A DNA stretch of 64,000 bases from Vibrio mexicanus (GTDB lineage: Bacteria; Pseudomonadota; Gammaproteobacteria; Enterobacterales; Vibrionaceae). Every line of letters starts with the position of its first letter. Positions within the stretch are counted from its first letter, which is position 1. The stretch is from contig NZ_JYJP01000109.1 in NCBI RefSeq assembly GCF_001012815.1, forward strand, positions 1 through 64,000. The letters are read 5' to 3'. This document shows positions 55,750-64,000 of the stretch, one piece after another. The notes below the pieces were generated by a model. The model had not been told where the DNA came from and ran no database searches. It worked only from the letters and a program-made list of their open reading frames with translations. The position numbers were made by a program, and so were the translations under genes.

Positions 55750-56959
55750 CTACAGGGCAGCAATCGCCGCAACTCTACGTTTTTCCATCTCATCTCGAAT
55801 GGCTTTACCTTGATGACCGTCTTTAATCACCTCTTGAACATTGACGCTCAAAGCGGCTTGATAGGCTTGTTCGAAAATCGCTTTCTGCGGATACTCTATA
55901 TCTTCAAAGCCAGTTCGACCACGGCTGTCTGCCATACAGCATAGTAGGATATCTTCGAGTCTTTCTGGTTTACGCCACACATCAAAATGGTTCAGCACTT
56001 TTAACTTGGTCGCGGGCTTGAGCTCTGCCGCGCGGTGTATGTTCGAGTGCTGCTCACAAACGAACAGAGAAAGTTCTTTGAACTCATTGGGGACTCGAAT
56101 CCGTTCACACAGCTTCTTAATGAGCTTAAGACCGGTATGGCAGTGCATTTTATGGCTTGGCCACTCTTTTTCTGGCGTGATGCCTTTGCCAAGATCATGC
56201 AGCTGAGCGGCGAAACGAACAGGCAGAGAGTCTGAGAGTAGCGCAGCTTGCTGAGCAACCATCAATGTATGAACCCCAGTATCAATTTCTGGGTGCCATT
56301 TCTCTGGTTGCGGGACACCGAATAGCTTATCTATTTCTGGAATGACGACTGCGAGAGCGCCACACTTCCTTAAAACGTCTAGGAAAATGTGAGGGCTTTG
56401 CGTGGACAGTGATTTATGCCATTCCTGCCAAACACGTTCAGGTGTTAGGCTCTCCAGTTCACCAGATCCTGCAATCTGCGCCATTAACACTAGGGTCTCA
56501 TCGGCAACAGTAAAGCAAGGTGATGAAATTTAGCAGCAAAACGAGCCACGCGTAATACGCGTAGAGGATCTTCAATAAAGGCGTCAGAGACATGACGCAG
56601 AGTACGATTGTCGAGGTCTTCTTGACCACGATAAGGATCAATAATCTGTCCATCGGTATCTCGTGCCATGGCGTTGATCGTTAAGTCTCGGCGTAAAAGA
56701 TCATCTTCGAGAGATACATCGGGTGCAAAGTAGCAATCAAAGCCTGTGTAGCCTTGGCCTGTTTTACGCTCGGTGCGAGCTAACGCATGCTCTTCCTTTG
56801 ATTTAGGGTGCAGGAAAACAGGGAAATCTTTACCTACAGCTGTATAGCCAAGCTCTAGCATATTCTCTGGCGTGCCACCTACGACCACCCAATCCTTGTC
56901 ATAGACGGGCATATTAAGGAGTTGATCTCGAACCGCCCACCGACTAAATAAATTTGCAC
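55750..56959 (-). CDS. cca: CCA-adding tRNA nucleotidyltransferase, frame broken twice
   Basis: Adds or repairs the 3' CCA of tRNAs; the family also has an HD phosphohydrolase domain. The start is GTG at 56959 (V-QIYLVGGAVRD), with GAGG seven bases upstream. The nucleotidyltransferase motif GGAVRD, the YDKDWVVVG and RRDLTINAMARD motifs, and the HD-domain HDLGKG are visible. Two breaks: a C missing at 56936-56938 on the plus strand (restoring GGAVRDQLLNMPVYD) and one at 56516 (restoring HHLGFTVADETLVLMAQ). Repaired length is 403, as in V. cholerae. Confidence 0.95.
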
Positions 56960-57048
56960 CTTGTTACCTCGAATTTTTTGCGTGTGCCATTGGCTATTAT
57001 GAGCTGCAATGGTACTTTTCCTGTTAGGACAATTATAGAGATGTGCGA

Positions 57049-58698
57049 GTGTATAAGGAATTTTTTGGTTGTGCAGAGCTGCCATTTTCAATAGTACCCA
57101 ACTCACGCTACCTATTTTTAAGCCCAAGGCACAAGGAAGCGATCTTTCACCTTGAATCTGGCTTAGGAGACGGTGGTGGTTTCGCGATGCTAACTGGGGA
57201 AGTTGGTACGGGTAAGACAACAGTCGCGAAAGCGATGTTGAAGTCTCTAGATGACTCGACACAAGCTGGCTTTATTCTCAACCCGACTTTCTCAAGCAAT
57301 GAGCTTCTAGAAGCCATTTGCGATGAGTTCCGCTTGGATTATGCGGCTGGAGATAGCCTGAAACAGCTTAGTGACACGATACATCGCTTTCTATTAGAAA
57401 ATCACAGTAAGCAAATTCAAACCTTGTTGGTGATTGATGAGGCTCAGCATTTATCCATTGATGTGTTGGAGCAGCTGCGTCTGTTAACTAACTTGGAGAC
57501 AGAGCGCACTAAGTTGCTAAAGGTGCTCTTGGTTGGGCAGCCCGAGCTGCAACAAAAACTCAAGCTTCCGCAATTGCGTCAATTAGCTCAAAGGATCACC
57601 GGTCGATATCACTTGTTACCGCTCGATGCTCAAGAAACGAGTAAATACATTCGCTTTCGTTTGGAGCGTTCAGGGGCAAGCGCAGAGCTGTTTTCATCTC
57701 GCAGCATCCGACATATCGCAACCGCTACATCGGGTATTCCAAGGTTAATCAATCTTGTTTGTGATGCTTCTCTTAAGCATGCCTATTCAGTCGGAGAGCA
57801 AATTCCATCTTTTAAAACGGTTGAACTAAGCTGCGATCAAGTGATGGCATTTCAATTTCAACCTAACCCTAGCGCTTCTAAGAAAAAGAGTGGCTCTGGC
57901 TGGTTAGTGGTTTGTGCGATTAACGGGGTACTGCTAGCTATTCCTAGTTACTATTATATGCCGAAGCTGGCTCATAACACGATTGCCCAAGTGATAGAAA
58001 ATCAGCACCCTACTGTGGAGCCAGTGAAAGTCGAAACCGAGCAATTGGCCACTGCATTTACGGAGCTTTTAAAAAAGGCGAATCAACAAGATAGCGCAAT
58101 TACTGACCTTTACCATTTGTGGGGTCACCAAGCGTCGGTTATCGACAAAATGTGTGATGGTCAAAGTACCAACTTTCGCTGCGTTCGCCGCTTGGGCAAT
58201 TGGCAGCAGGTCATTGAGCAAAACAAACCAGTAGTCCTCACTCTGCAGTATCAAGGTGAGACCGCGTATGCCACGCTTTATCAAGCGGATGCGCAATATG
58301 TGGATCTTTTGTTAGCAGGTAAGCGAGTACAGATTGAGCGACGCTGGATTGATGAGCTTTGGGTCGGTGAGTATTACACCGTGTGGCAGGCTTTTTGGAA
58401 TCAAACCTTGAGAGAGGGCATGCGAGGGGAGTCGGTTTCAGTACTCGATACTAAGCTCTCTGCACTGTTGGGAGAAGAACCAGGACAAGGCCTTGTGTTT
58501 GACCGCCATTTAAAAAATAAGGTCGAGCTTTTCCAACGCTGGCAAAATATGGATGTTGATGGCATCGCCGGTCGACAGACGCTTTCTCAATTAGAAAAAT
58601 TGAGCCAAGAAAACCCGCCGACCCTAGAACCTCAAAGATCTCAACCTCAAAGTTCGCAGTCTCAAGAGGTTACCGCTTTAAACGAGGATGATGTCTAA
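57049..58698 (+). CDS. exeA: Type II secretion assembly ATPase ExeA (GspA)
   Basis: Inner-membrane AAA-type ATPase that, with ExeB, helps the T2SS secretin cross and assemble in the peptidoglycan. The N-terminal ATPase has Walker A GEVGTGKTT and Walker B LLVIDEAQH (about residues 50-58 and 127-135). One membrane helix lies near 283-303. The periplasmic part ends with a peptidoglycan-binding domain (LFQRWQNMDVDGIAGRQTL). The start is GTG; 57049 gives the usual V/M-YKEFFG N-terminus, and a GTG two codons earlier is possible. Its stop overlaps exeB by one base. Confidence 0.9.
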   Translation: MYKEFFGCAELPFSIVPNSRYLFLSPRHKEAIFHLESGLGDGGGFAMLTGEVGTGKTTVAKAMLKSLDDSTQAGFILNPTFSSNELLEAICDEFRLDYAAGDSLKQLSDTIHRFLLENHSKQIQTLLVIDEAQHLSIDVLEQLRLLTNLETERTKLLKVLLVGQPELQQKLKLPQLRQLAQRITGRYHLLPLDAQETSKYIRFRLERSGASAELFSSRSIRHIATATSGIPRLINLVCDASLKHAYSVGEQIPSFKTVELSCDQVMAFQFQPNPSASKKKSGSGWLVVCAINGVLLAIPSYYYMPKLAHNTIAQVIENQHPTVEPVKVETEQLATAFTELLKKANQQDSAITDLYHLWGHQASVIDKMCDGQSTNFRCVRRLGNWQQVIEQNKPVVLTLQYQGETAYATLYQADAQYVDLLLAGKRVQIERRWIDELWVGEYYTVWQAFWNQTLREGMRGESVSVLDTKLSALLGEEPGQGLVFDRHLKNKVELFQRWQNMDVDGIAGRQTLSQLEKLSQENPPTLEPQRSQPQSSQSQEVTALNEDDV

Positions 58699-59501
58699 TG
58701 TCTAAAATTTTAGCGGCTTTAGAGCAGTCAGAGCAGAATCACCAAGCGCAAACGATGCCTTATAGTGGCGCCGAACGTGTTAATGAAGTGAAAGAGAACT
58801 GGGCGCCAAAAGGTCTGTTGTTCATAGCGCTGCCAGCAGTGATTGCTGCCACAGTCGGTATCGCGCAAGAGTACATCAAACAGAAATCCAGCTTTGTACC
58901 GTTGCCTAGCTCTGAAGAAGTAGTGGTGGATGCGTATTTTGCTGAACTGGCTTATCCAACGTTCGTAGAGCGAGAGTTATCCTCGGTACCTCAAGTTGCT
59001 GCTGTCGCCTCACAACCGAATCAAACGTCGTTAATCGCGACCAACATAGTTGAAAGTCCACCTAACCCAACAACACTAGAATCTCCCCAAGTTTTACCCG
59101 AAACAGTCTCACCCGAAATAGACTTATCAGAGATTGATTTAAGTGAGTTTTCGCCTTTGCTCGCACAGCGAGTGGAATCGGCTTTAGCTCAAACTCAGTT
59201 CCAAGAGACTAGTTCAAATAAACCAAGCTCAAGTGGTTCTGATTCGCAACAAGATTTTGCCGTTGATCTGATATCTCAATCAAATCGCTATATCGGTAAG
59301 TTGCCAGCGTTGAATTTCCAAACTCACGTGTACTCAAGCAATGTTGGCAAGCGTTGGGTTCGTGTCAATGGTGTGGAGTATGTTGAAGGAGATTGGGTAT
59401 CCGATGATGTTCAACTGATAGGTATTGAACCGCAATCGACCAAAGTTCGATTTGAACGAGAAGTTATTGAGATACCTGCACTCTATGATTGGCAAGGGTA
59501 A
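58698..59501 (+). CDS. exeB: Type II secretion assembly protein ExeB (GspB)
   Basis: A 267-residue partner of ExeA. It has a short cytoplasmic start (MSKILAALEQSEQNHQ), one membrane helix near 34-50, a long proline-rich, low-complexity periplasmic linker (about 65-195), and a C-terminal T2SSB domain (about 205-265) with YIGKLPALNFQTHVYS and RWVRVNG. TAATG overlap joins it to exeA. The pair stands apart from the main T2SS (eps) operon, as in Vibrio generally. Confidence 0.9.
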   Translation: MSKILAALEQSEQNHQAQTMPYSGAERVNEVKENWAPKGLLFIALPAVIAATVGIAQEYIKQKSSFVPLPSSEEVVVDAYFAELAYPTFVERELSSVPQVAAVASQPNQTSLIATNIVESPPNPTTLESPQVLPETVSPEIDLSEIDLSEFSPLLAQRVESALAQTQFQETSSNKPSSSGSDSQQDFAVDLISQSNRYIGKLPALNFQTHVYSSNVGKRWVRVNGVEYVEGDWVSDDVQLIGIEPQSTKVRFEREVIEIPALYDWQG

Positions 59502-59561
59502 GGATTGGCAAGGTTTAGCTCGTTTAAATAGGTACATTACTTTGGACGGTATATGAAAAAC

Positions 59562-59588
59562 AAAAAGGAGCACAATGTGCTCCTTTTT
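59562..59588. terminator. Bidirectional terminator after exeB
   Basis: Twelve-bp stem AAAAAGGAGCAC/GTGCTCCTTTTT around ATG, with T runs on both strands, between convergent exeB and the SH3 protein gene. Confidence 0.88.
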
Positions 59589-59603
59589 CAATTTGAGTTG
59601 CTA

Positions 59604-60215
59604 TTACGCCCAGCCGTTTGGTGACTTCTTACGACGAGGAATAAGGTGTGGAAGCAGTAAACCAAAGATTAAACCACCGCCTGCAACACCACCACCGTAC
59701 ATGAAGTACTTAAGCAGCAGATCTTCTTTTTGAGTGTCTAAACGTGCACGAAGCTCGCGAATTTCTGTTTGAGACGCTGTTAGCTGAGTGCTGATTTCGC
59801 TGTAGCTTTGCTCAAGGTCGGCAATTTGCTGGTTGCGTGTTTCTAGAGACTCAACCAAGCCTGCTTTTTCGCTGTCAGCGTTGCTACGTGCATTTGCCAG
59901 CTTTGATTTCACATCAGCTAATTCTTTTTCTAGCTTAGGAAGACGCACGCCCATGCTTTCTTGGCGAGTCACAAAGCGAGTCTCAACCCAACCTTTACGA
60001 CCACGGCTATCTGTAATTTGAGAGTAGCCTGAATCTCTGTCTGTGCTTAGTAGAGTAACTTTATCACCCGCATCGACACTGCCGATGATACGGAATTGAT
60101 TGCTTGGACCTGAGTGCATGTAGGTAAATAGTTTATCTGCGATATAGCGGTCTTGAGCAAGCGCAGCTGGGACGACCAGCATAGAGGCTAAAACCATGCA
60201 AATCAGTTTCTTCAC
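59604..60215 (-). CDS. SH3 domain and coiled-coil membrane protein (TIGR04211 / YgiM family)
   Basis: A 203-residue envelope protein. A signal sequence (residues 1-20, ending ALA) precedes a bacterial SH3 domain (about 24-90, with the G-W-V-E motif), a coiled coil (about 95-165), and a C-terminal membrane helix followed by a basic RRKK tail. This matches the E. coli YgiM layout; its function is unknown. The start is GTG at 60215 with AAAGGA six bases ahead, so the apparent upstream extension is not used. In E. coli ygiM neighbours cca, and here it lies 2.6 kb from cca. Confidence 0.85.
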   Translation of the reverse strand: MKKLICMVLASMLVVPAALAQDRYIADKLFTYMHSGPSNQFRIIGSVDAGDKVTLLSTDRDSGYSQITDSRGRKGWVETRFVTRQESMGVRLPKLEKELADVKSKLANARSNADSEKAGLVESLETRNQQIADLEQSYSEISTQLTASQTEIRELRARLDTQKEDLLLKYFMYGGGVAGGGLIFGLLLPHLIPRRKKSPNGWA

Positions 60216-60296
60216 GGTAAATCCTTTAACAATATTTGGGAATGTCATTATGCATTGGGCAAATAGTATGAAGTTTCGCAGGGCTGTGCAACAAAG

Positions 60297-60317
60297 AAGG
60301 GAGGCAAAGCCTCCCTT
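60297..60317 (-). terminator. Hairpin after pit
   Basis: AAGGGAGGC/GCCTCCCTT with an AAA loop, 56 bp past the pit stop. The U tract on the minus strand is weak, so termination may be partial. Confidence 0.6.
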
Positions 60318-60372
60318 TATGTGCGTTTGAGTCAATAATGACAGTGCGCTCACAAAGCGCTGACGTTTTTGC

Positions 60373-61632
60373 TTAAACGAACATGCCTTGAATGCCGTAG
60401 AAGAATACGACAGCTAGTAGAGCACCAGCAGGCAGTGTGACAATCCAAGAAGCAACGATGTTACGAACTACGCCAAGGTTCAGTGCTGCAATACCGCGGG
60501 CAAAGCCAACACCCAGAACCGCACCAACCAAGGTTTGTGTGGTTGAAATTGGCAGACCTGTACCTGACGCAAGTACAACCGTACAAGCTGTTGCAAGCTG
60601 CGCTGCGAAGCCACGGCTTGGTGTAAGTTCAGTGATGCCGGTACCAACCGTTGCCATTACCTTGTGACCAAGGGTTGCTAGGCCGACAACGATACCAAAA
60701 CCACCCAGAGGAAGAATCCACCAAGCAATCGTGCTCTTACCTGAGATTTCACCCATATGTTCAACAGTAGACACTACCGCAGACAGTGGACCAATCGCGT
60801 TTGCAACATCGTTTGAACCGTGAGCGAATGCCATCGCACAGGCAGTGATAACCATTAGCACGCTGAAGATCCCTTCTACGCCAGCAAAACCGTGGTCGTC
60901 TTCGCGGTTAGCAAATTTCTTCTGGATGTAGATGTAACCGCCAATCATAACAAGTGCAGAAACACCTGCCGCCCATGCCCATGCTTCGAAACCAGTTAGA
61001 TGAAGACCAACGTGCTTAAGGCCTTTTTTGATGGTAACCAGTGCGATCACCATTGTGGTGATGAACATGTACACAGGTACAAAACGCTTAGCGTTAAATA
61101 GAGGTTTCTCAGTATCAAAGATTAGACGCTGTGCACTAACGAAAATAACGTACGCGAAGAAACCGGAAATAACAGGTGTGATAACCCAGCTACCTACGAT
61201 GCCTTTCACACTGCCCCAGTCAACCGCTTCAGTACCAACAGACACACAAGCGAAACCGATGATAGCGCCGATGATTGAGTGAGTCGTTGAAACTGGCCAG
61301 CCCATGTAAGAGGCTAAAAGAAGCCAAGTACCAGCCGCAAGGAGGGCGGAGAGCATACCAAACACGAGAACATCTGGTTGGTGTGCAAAGAGGTCTGTGT
61401 CAATTACACCACGGCGAATCGTATCGGTTACTTCACCACCTGCAAGGTAAGCACCTGCAAATTCGAAGATCATCGCGATAATGATCGCTTGTTTAACCGT
61501 TAGAGCTTTAGAGCCGACTGAGGTGCCCATTGCGTTCGCAACGTCATTCGCACCAATACCAATCGCCATCAAAAAACCGAAAGCGGCTGCAATAAGAATG
61601 AGGACAGTGCCGTGGTTAGCAATTATATCCAT
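60373..61632 (-). CDS. Inorganic phosphate transporter, PiT family
   Basis: A 419-residue low-affinity phosphate transporter driven by an ion gradient. The duplicated PiT signature is present in both halves: GIGANDVANAMGTSVGSKALT near the N-terminus and AHGSNDVANAIGPL in the second half. About ten membrane helices are visible. The ATG at 61632 has AGG seven bases upstream; an earlier in-frame start is not supported. It is downstream of a DUF47 protein on the same strand, the usual partner of PiT transporters. Confidence 0.93.
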   Translation of the reverse strand: MDIIANHGTVLILIAAAFGFLMAIGIGANDVANAMGTSVGSKALTVKQAIIIAMIFEFAGAYLAGGEVTDTIRRGVIDTDLFAHQPDVLVFGMLSALLAAGTWLLLASYMGWPVSTTHSIIGAIIGFACVSVGTEAVDWGSVKGIVGSWVITPVISGFFAYVIFVSAQRLIFDTEKPLFNAKRFVPVYMFITTMVIALVTIKKGLKHVGLHLTGFEAWAWAAGVSALVMIGGYIYIQKKFANREDDHGFAGVEGIFSVLMVITACAMAFAHGSNDVANAIGPLSAVVSTVEHMGEISGKSTIAWWILPLGGFGIVVGLATLGHKVMATVGTGITELTPSRGFAAQLATACTVVLASGTGLPISTTQTLVGAVLGVGFARGIAALNLGVVRNIVASWIVTLPAGALLAVVFFYGIQGMFV

Positions 61633-61762
61633 CGTAATACCTAGATTTGTTATAACAAGCGGAGCAAATTTTAAGCGCAATTAACCCATCGGTAATGAAA
61701 ATAATCATCACCTAGCCGGTTGAGTTTAAATTATGCTCTTCGTTATTGAGTTAACTTATGAA

Positions 61763-62443
61763 TTATGAGCGAGATAGCATAACTTCCAGACGAGCGCCCA
61801 CACGTTGCGCTTGGTCTGCAATTCCGCCAACCCATTCAAGAATTTTGTACAAGAACATCACATCGACAGGGTTCAAGTCTTTCTCTACGCCCATAAGTTG
61901 TTGGCGTAGCTGAACTTGCATCGCGTCAGTGTCATCTTCAATGACATCAAGCTGGTGGATCATTTCAGCCACAAGAGTTACCTCTCGGCCTTTGAATCCA
62001 GTTTCCAGTAACTCGTCTAACTCGTTAATCACTTTCTGTGCTTGATCTGCTGCATCTAGGCAACGTTTCACGTAAGCGATGAAGTTTTCTTGAAGAGCTT
62101 CTGGGATGACAAGTTGACGGCCGTATACGCGACCAGCAATGTCTTTAGCAAGGTTTGCAAGTTTGTCTTGCTGAGTTAGCAACTCAAGCATGTCGGTACG
62201 ATCAACCGGCATAAACAAACCGCGAGGAAGTTTGAGACGAATTTCACGTTTGAGTACGTCCGCTTCTTTCTCTAGGTGAGAAATTTGAGCGCGAATTTCA
62301 GCCGCTTTTTCCCAGTCACCTTTTGAAGATACTTCAAAAAAGTTCACTAGGTGTGAGCAACACTCGTTCACGCAAACAACGTGACGCTGCAAAGGCTTAA
62401 TTGGGGACTTTGCAAATAACCCCATAATCGTATTCACTGGCAT
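61763..62443 (-). CDS. DUF47 / TIGR00153 PhoU-like protein
   Basis: A 226-residue soluble, all-helical protein of the PhoU-related DUF47 family (TIGR00153). The N-terminal MGLFAKSPIKPLQRH and a conserved E-x3-D-x3-E pattern (HLEKEADVLKREIR and later ELDELLETG) are typical. Such proteins are thought to regulate the adjacent PiT transporter, which follows 130 bp downstream on the same strand. An inverted repeat (CATTTCA/TGAAATG, 62485-62501) lies just upstream of its start and may be an operator. Confidence 0.88.
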   Translation of the reverse strand: MPVNTIMGLFAKSPIKPLQRHVVCVNECCSHLVNFFEVSSKGDWEKAAEIRAQISHLEKEADVLKREIRLKLPRGLFMPVDRTDMLELLTQQDKLANLAKDIAGRVYGRQLVIPEALQENFIAYVKRCLDAADQAQKVINELDELLETGFKGREVTLVAEMIHQLDVIEDDTDAMQVQLRQQLMGVEKDLNPVDVMFLYKILEWVGGIADQAQRVGARLEVMLSRS

Positions 62444-62647
62444 GGTCGTTCAACCTAAATGTATAACCTAAAAAGAACATACACCATTTCATGGTGAAAT
62501 GTTGAGCGATGGCTATAAAGGCGCGCATGTTAACCCATTAAATCCCTCATTTAAACTGTTTTAGATCATCATTAGGGCGATATTTCACACTTGCTACGTG
62601 TGGAAATTGGCAATATCCTGTTGCTATCTGCTTTGAAAGGTATAGAT

Positions 62648-64000
62648 ATGGAAACCGAGATAGAACTGAAGTTTTTTGTTTCTCCTGATTTTTCAGATGT
62701 TTTACTGGAAAAAATCTCCGAAGCAAAAGTGCTTCAGCACAGTTGTCGTGAGTTAGGAAATACTTACTTTGATACCGCTGACAACTGGCTTAGAGGGCAT
62801 GACATCGGCTTACGTATTCGTCGATTTGATGATGTTTTTGTTCAAACCGTGAAAACGGCTGGACGCGTAGTCGCAGGTTTGCACCAAAGACCTGAATATA
62901 ATGCTGAACACAACTCCAACGAGCCAGATTTGTCTTTGCATCCAGAAGATATTTGGCCACAGGGAAGAACTTTCTCTGAAGTTCAGCAGCAGTTAACGCC
63001 TCTTTTCTCGACTAACTTCACTCGTGAGCAGTGGCTAATTGGCATGCCAGATGGCAGCCAAATCGAAGTGGCTTTCGATCAAGGCTTGGTTATCGCGGGT
63101 GATAAAGAAGATCCTATCTGTGAAGTTGAGTTAGAACTTAAATCTGGCCAAGCGGATTCATTATTCACTTTGGCTCGCACATTATGTGAAGCAGGCGGCA
63201 TGCGCCTAGGCAACTTAAGTAAAGCCGCGCGTGGTTACCGCTTAGCTCAGGGGCACGAAGAAGATGAAGTTAAAGAGCTGACATTAGTCGCGACAGACAA
63301 AAACGACACGGTTGAGTCTTGCTTCATTAATACCTTAGAACACGCGCTTTCTCATTGGCACTATCACGAGCAGATTTACTCAGAAAGAGAATCGAATGAG
63401 GCGCTGCACCAAATTCGCCAATCCATCAGTTTTATTCGACAAACGTTGACCATTTACGGTGGCATTGTACCGCGTCGCGCCAGTGCTATCTTGAGACAAG
63501 AACTGAAATGGCTAGAGCAAGAGCTTGAGTGGCTGCAAGAGTTTGACTACCTTGATGACCTGTTAGAAGACAAAGGCCACGTACTGCGTAAACTGGATGC
63601 TCGTAAGTTCCTCGTTGGGGAACTTAAAGTGATGCAAGAACAGCTGCCTGATCGAGAAAGTAACTTAACGTTATTGTCTTCGGCACGTTATACCGGTCTT
63701 CTGTTGGATCTTAGCCGTTGGATTTTGAGCCGAGGTTGGCAGCCCTTCCTCGATGAAAAAGCCCGACAAAAAATGGCGCGTAATATCTTGCCGTTTTCTG
63801 TCCAGCAATTAGACCGCACTTGGGCAGAGCTGATGGAAGCTTTCCCACCGGAGCGCACGCTATCTCGTCAAGAATACATCGATCAGCAATACCGCTTGAT
63901 GCGTAACTTATACACTGGGCTTGGTTTTGCAAGTTTGTATGATGCCGACGAGCGCAACAGCTTCCGCTTACCATGGGCTGACTTGATGCAGGGCATTGAT
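62648..64000 (+). CDS. Inorganic triphosphatase, CYTH-CHAD (YgiF), truncated by the window end
   Basis: 451 codons are present and the frame is open at the window edge. The N-terminal CYTH domain (about 1-200) has its ExExK metal-binding motif in ETEIELK at residues 2-8 and the characteristic LRIRRFDD segment. A CHAD domain (about 215 onward) follows with its conserved histidine in ALHQIRQ. E. coli YgiF cleaves inorganic triphosphate; CHAD domains bind polyphosphate. GAAAGG lies upstream of the ATG. An inverted repeat (TTCACAC/GTGTGGAA, 62584-62605) in the upstream region may regulate it. Confidence 0.92.
   Translation, partial: METEIELKFFVSPDFSDVLLEKISEAKVLQHSCRELGNTYFDTADNWLRGHDIGLRIRRFDDVFVQTVKTAGRVVAGLHQRPEYNAEHNSNEPDLSLHPEDIWPQGRTFSEVQQQLTPLFSTNFTREQWLIGMPDGSQIEVAFDQGLVIAGDKEDPICEVELELKSGQADSLFTLARTLCEAGGMRLGNLSKAARGYRLAQGHEEDEVKELTLVATDKNDTVESCFINTLEHALSHWHYHEQIYSERESNEALHQIRQSISFIRQTLTIYGGIVPRRASAILRQELKWLEQELEWLQEFDYLDDLLEDKGHVLRKLDARKFLVGELKVMQEQLPDRESNLTLLSSARYTGLLLDLSRWILSRGWQPFLDEKARQKMARNILPFSVQQLDRTWAELMEAFPPERTLSRQEYIDQQYRLMRNLYTGLGFASLYDADERNSFRLPWADLMQGID

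Noticed and set aside
60216..60353. An N-terminal extension of the SH3/coiled-coil protein
   Set aside because: The GTG at 60215 has AAAGGA at ideal spacing and begins a proper signal peptide; the extension would bury it.

Overview
The window is a stretch of a Vibrio chromosome (Gammaproteobacteria). The evidence is the rRNA/tRNA sequences, the leuDCBA / leuO / ilvIH / serA / rpiA / 6S RNA / zapA order, the rpoE-rseABC-lepA-lepB-rnc-era-recO-pdxJ-acpS block, the BarA/VarS-type hybrid kinase, and the relA-mazG-pyrG-eno run. I cannot fix the species from sequence alone. Almost everything is core housekeeping; no phage, IS element or CRISPR array was seen.

Layout. 1-510: tail of an rRNA operon (5S, tRNA-Thr(GGT), second 5S, then a degenerate 5S-like stretch). 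541-6551: a DUF547 protein and the leucine operon leuABCD on the minus strand, with its promoter, leader peptide leuL and attenuator. 6617-11813: a TetR regulator with an RND efflux pump. 11948-13524: a PAP2 phosphatase and glycosyltransferase pair. 13886-21851: leuO, a long-chain acyl-CoA synthetase, ilvIH, serA, rpiA. 21928-26413: 5-formyl-THF cyclo-ligase, 6S RNA, zapA, ygfB, ubiH, ubiI. 26480-31326: ytfK, a candidate small RNA or long 3' UTR, ybaK, ygfZ, sdhE, ygfX, nadB. 31630-41107: sigma-E operon, then translation, ribosome and lipid genes. 41258-44185: an uncharacterised porin / periplasmic protein / diguanylate cyclase operon. 44273-55440: barA, rlmD, an ERIC-like repeat, relA, mazG, pyrG, eno. 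55525-64000: a duplicated eno 3' end, cca, the secretion assembly pair exeA-exeB, an SH3/coiled-coil protein, the phosphate transporter pit with its DUF47 partner, and a window-truncated inorganic triphosphatase (ygiF).

The genes form a few clear functional groups. Branched-chain amino acid synthesis (leuABCD, ilvIH) is flanked by leuO. Stress and ppGpp control appears through rpoE-rseABC, relA and ytfK. Ubiquinone hydroxylation uses ubiH and ubiI. Succinate dehydrogenase flavinylation uses sdhE. Ribosome maturation and rRNA handling use rnc, era, lepA and rlmD.

The strongest overall signal is technical. Thirteen genes, including essential ones (rpoE, lepA, era, pyrG, eno, cca), are split by frameshifts at 15 sites. 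At 13 of them exactly one G or C is missing from a G/C run, and restoring it gives proteins of normal family length. This looks like a systematic sequencing or assembly deletion error rather than gene decay. I therefore annotate these as single genes and state where the frame breaks.
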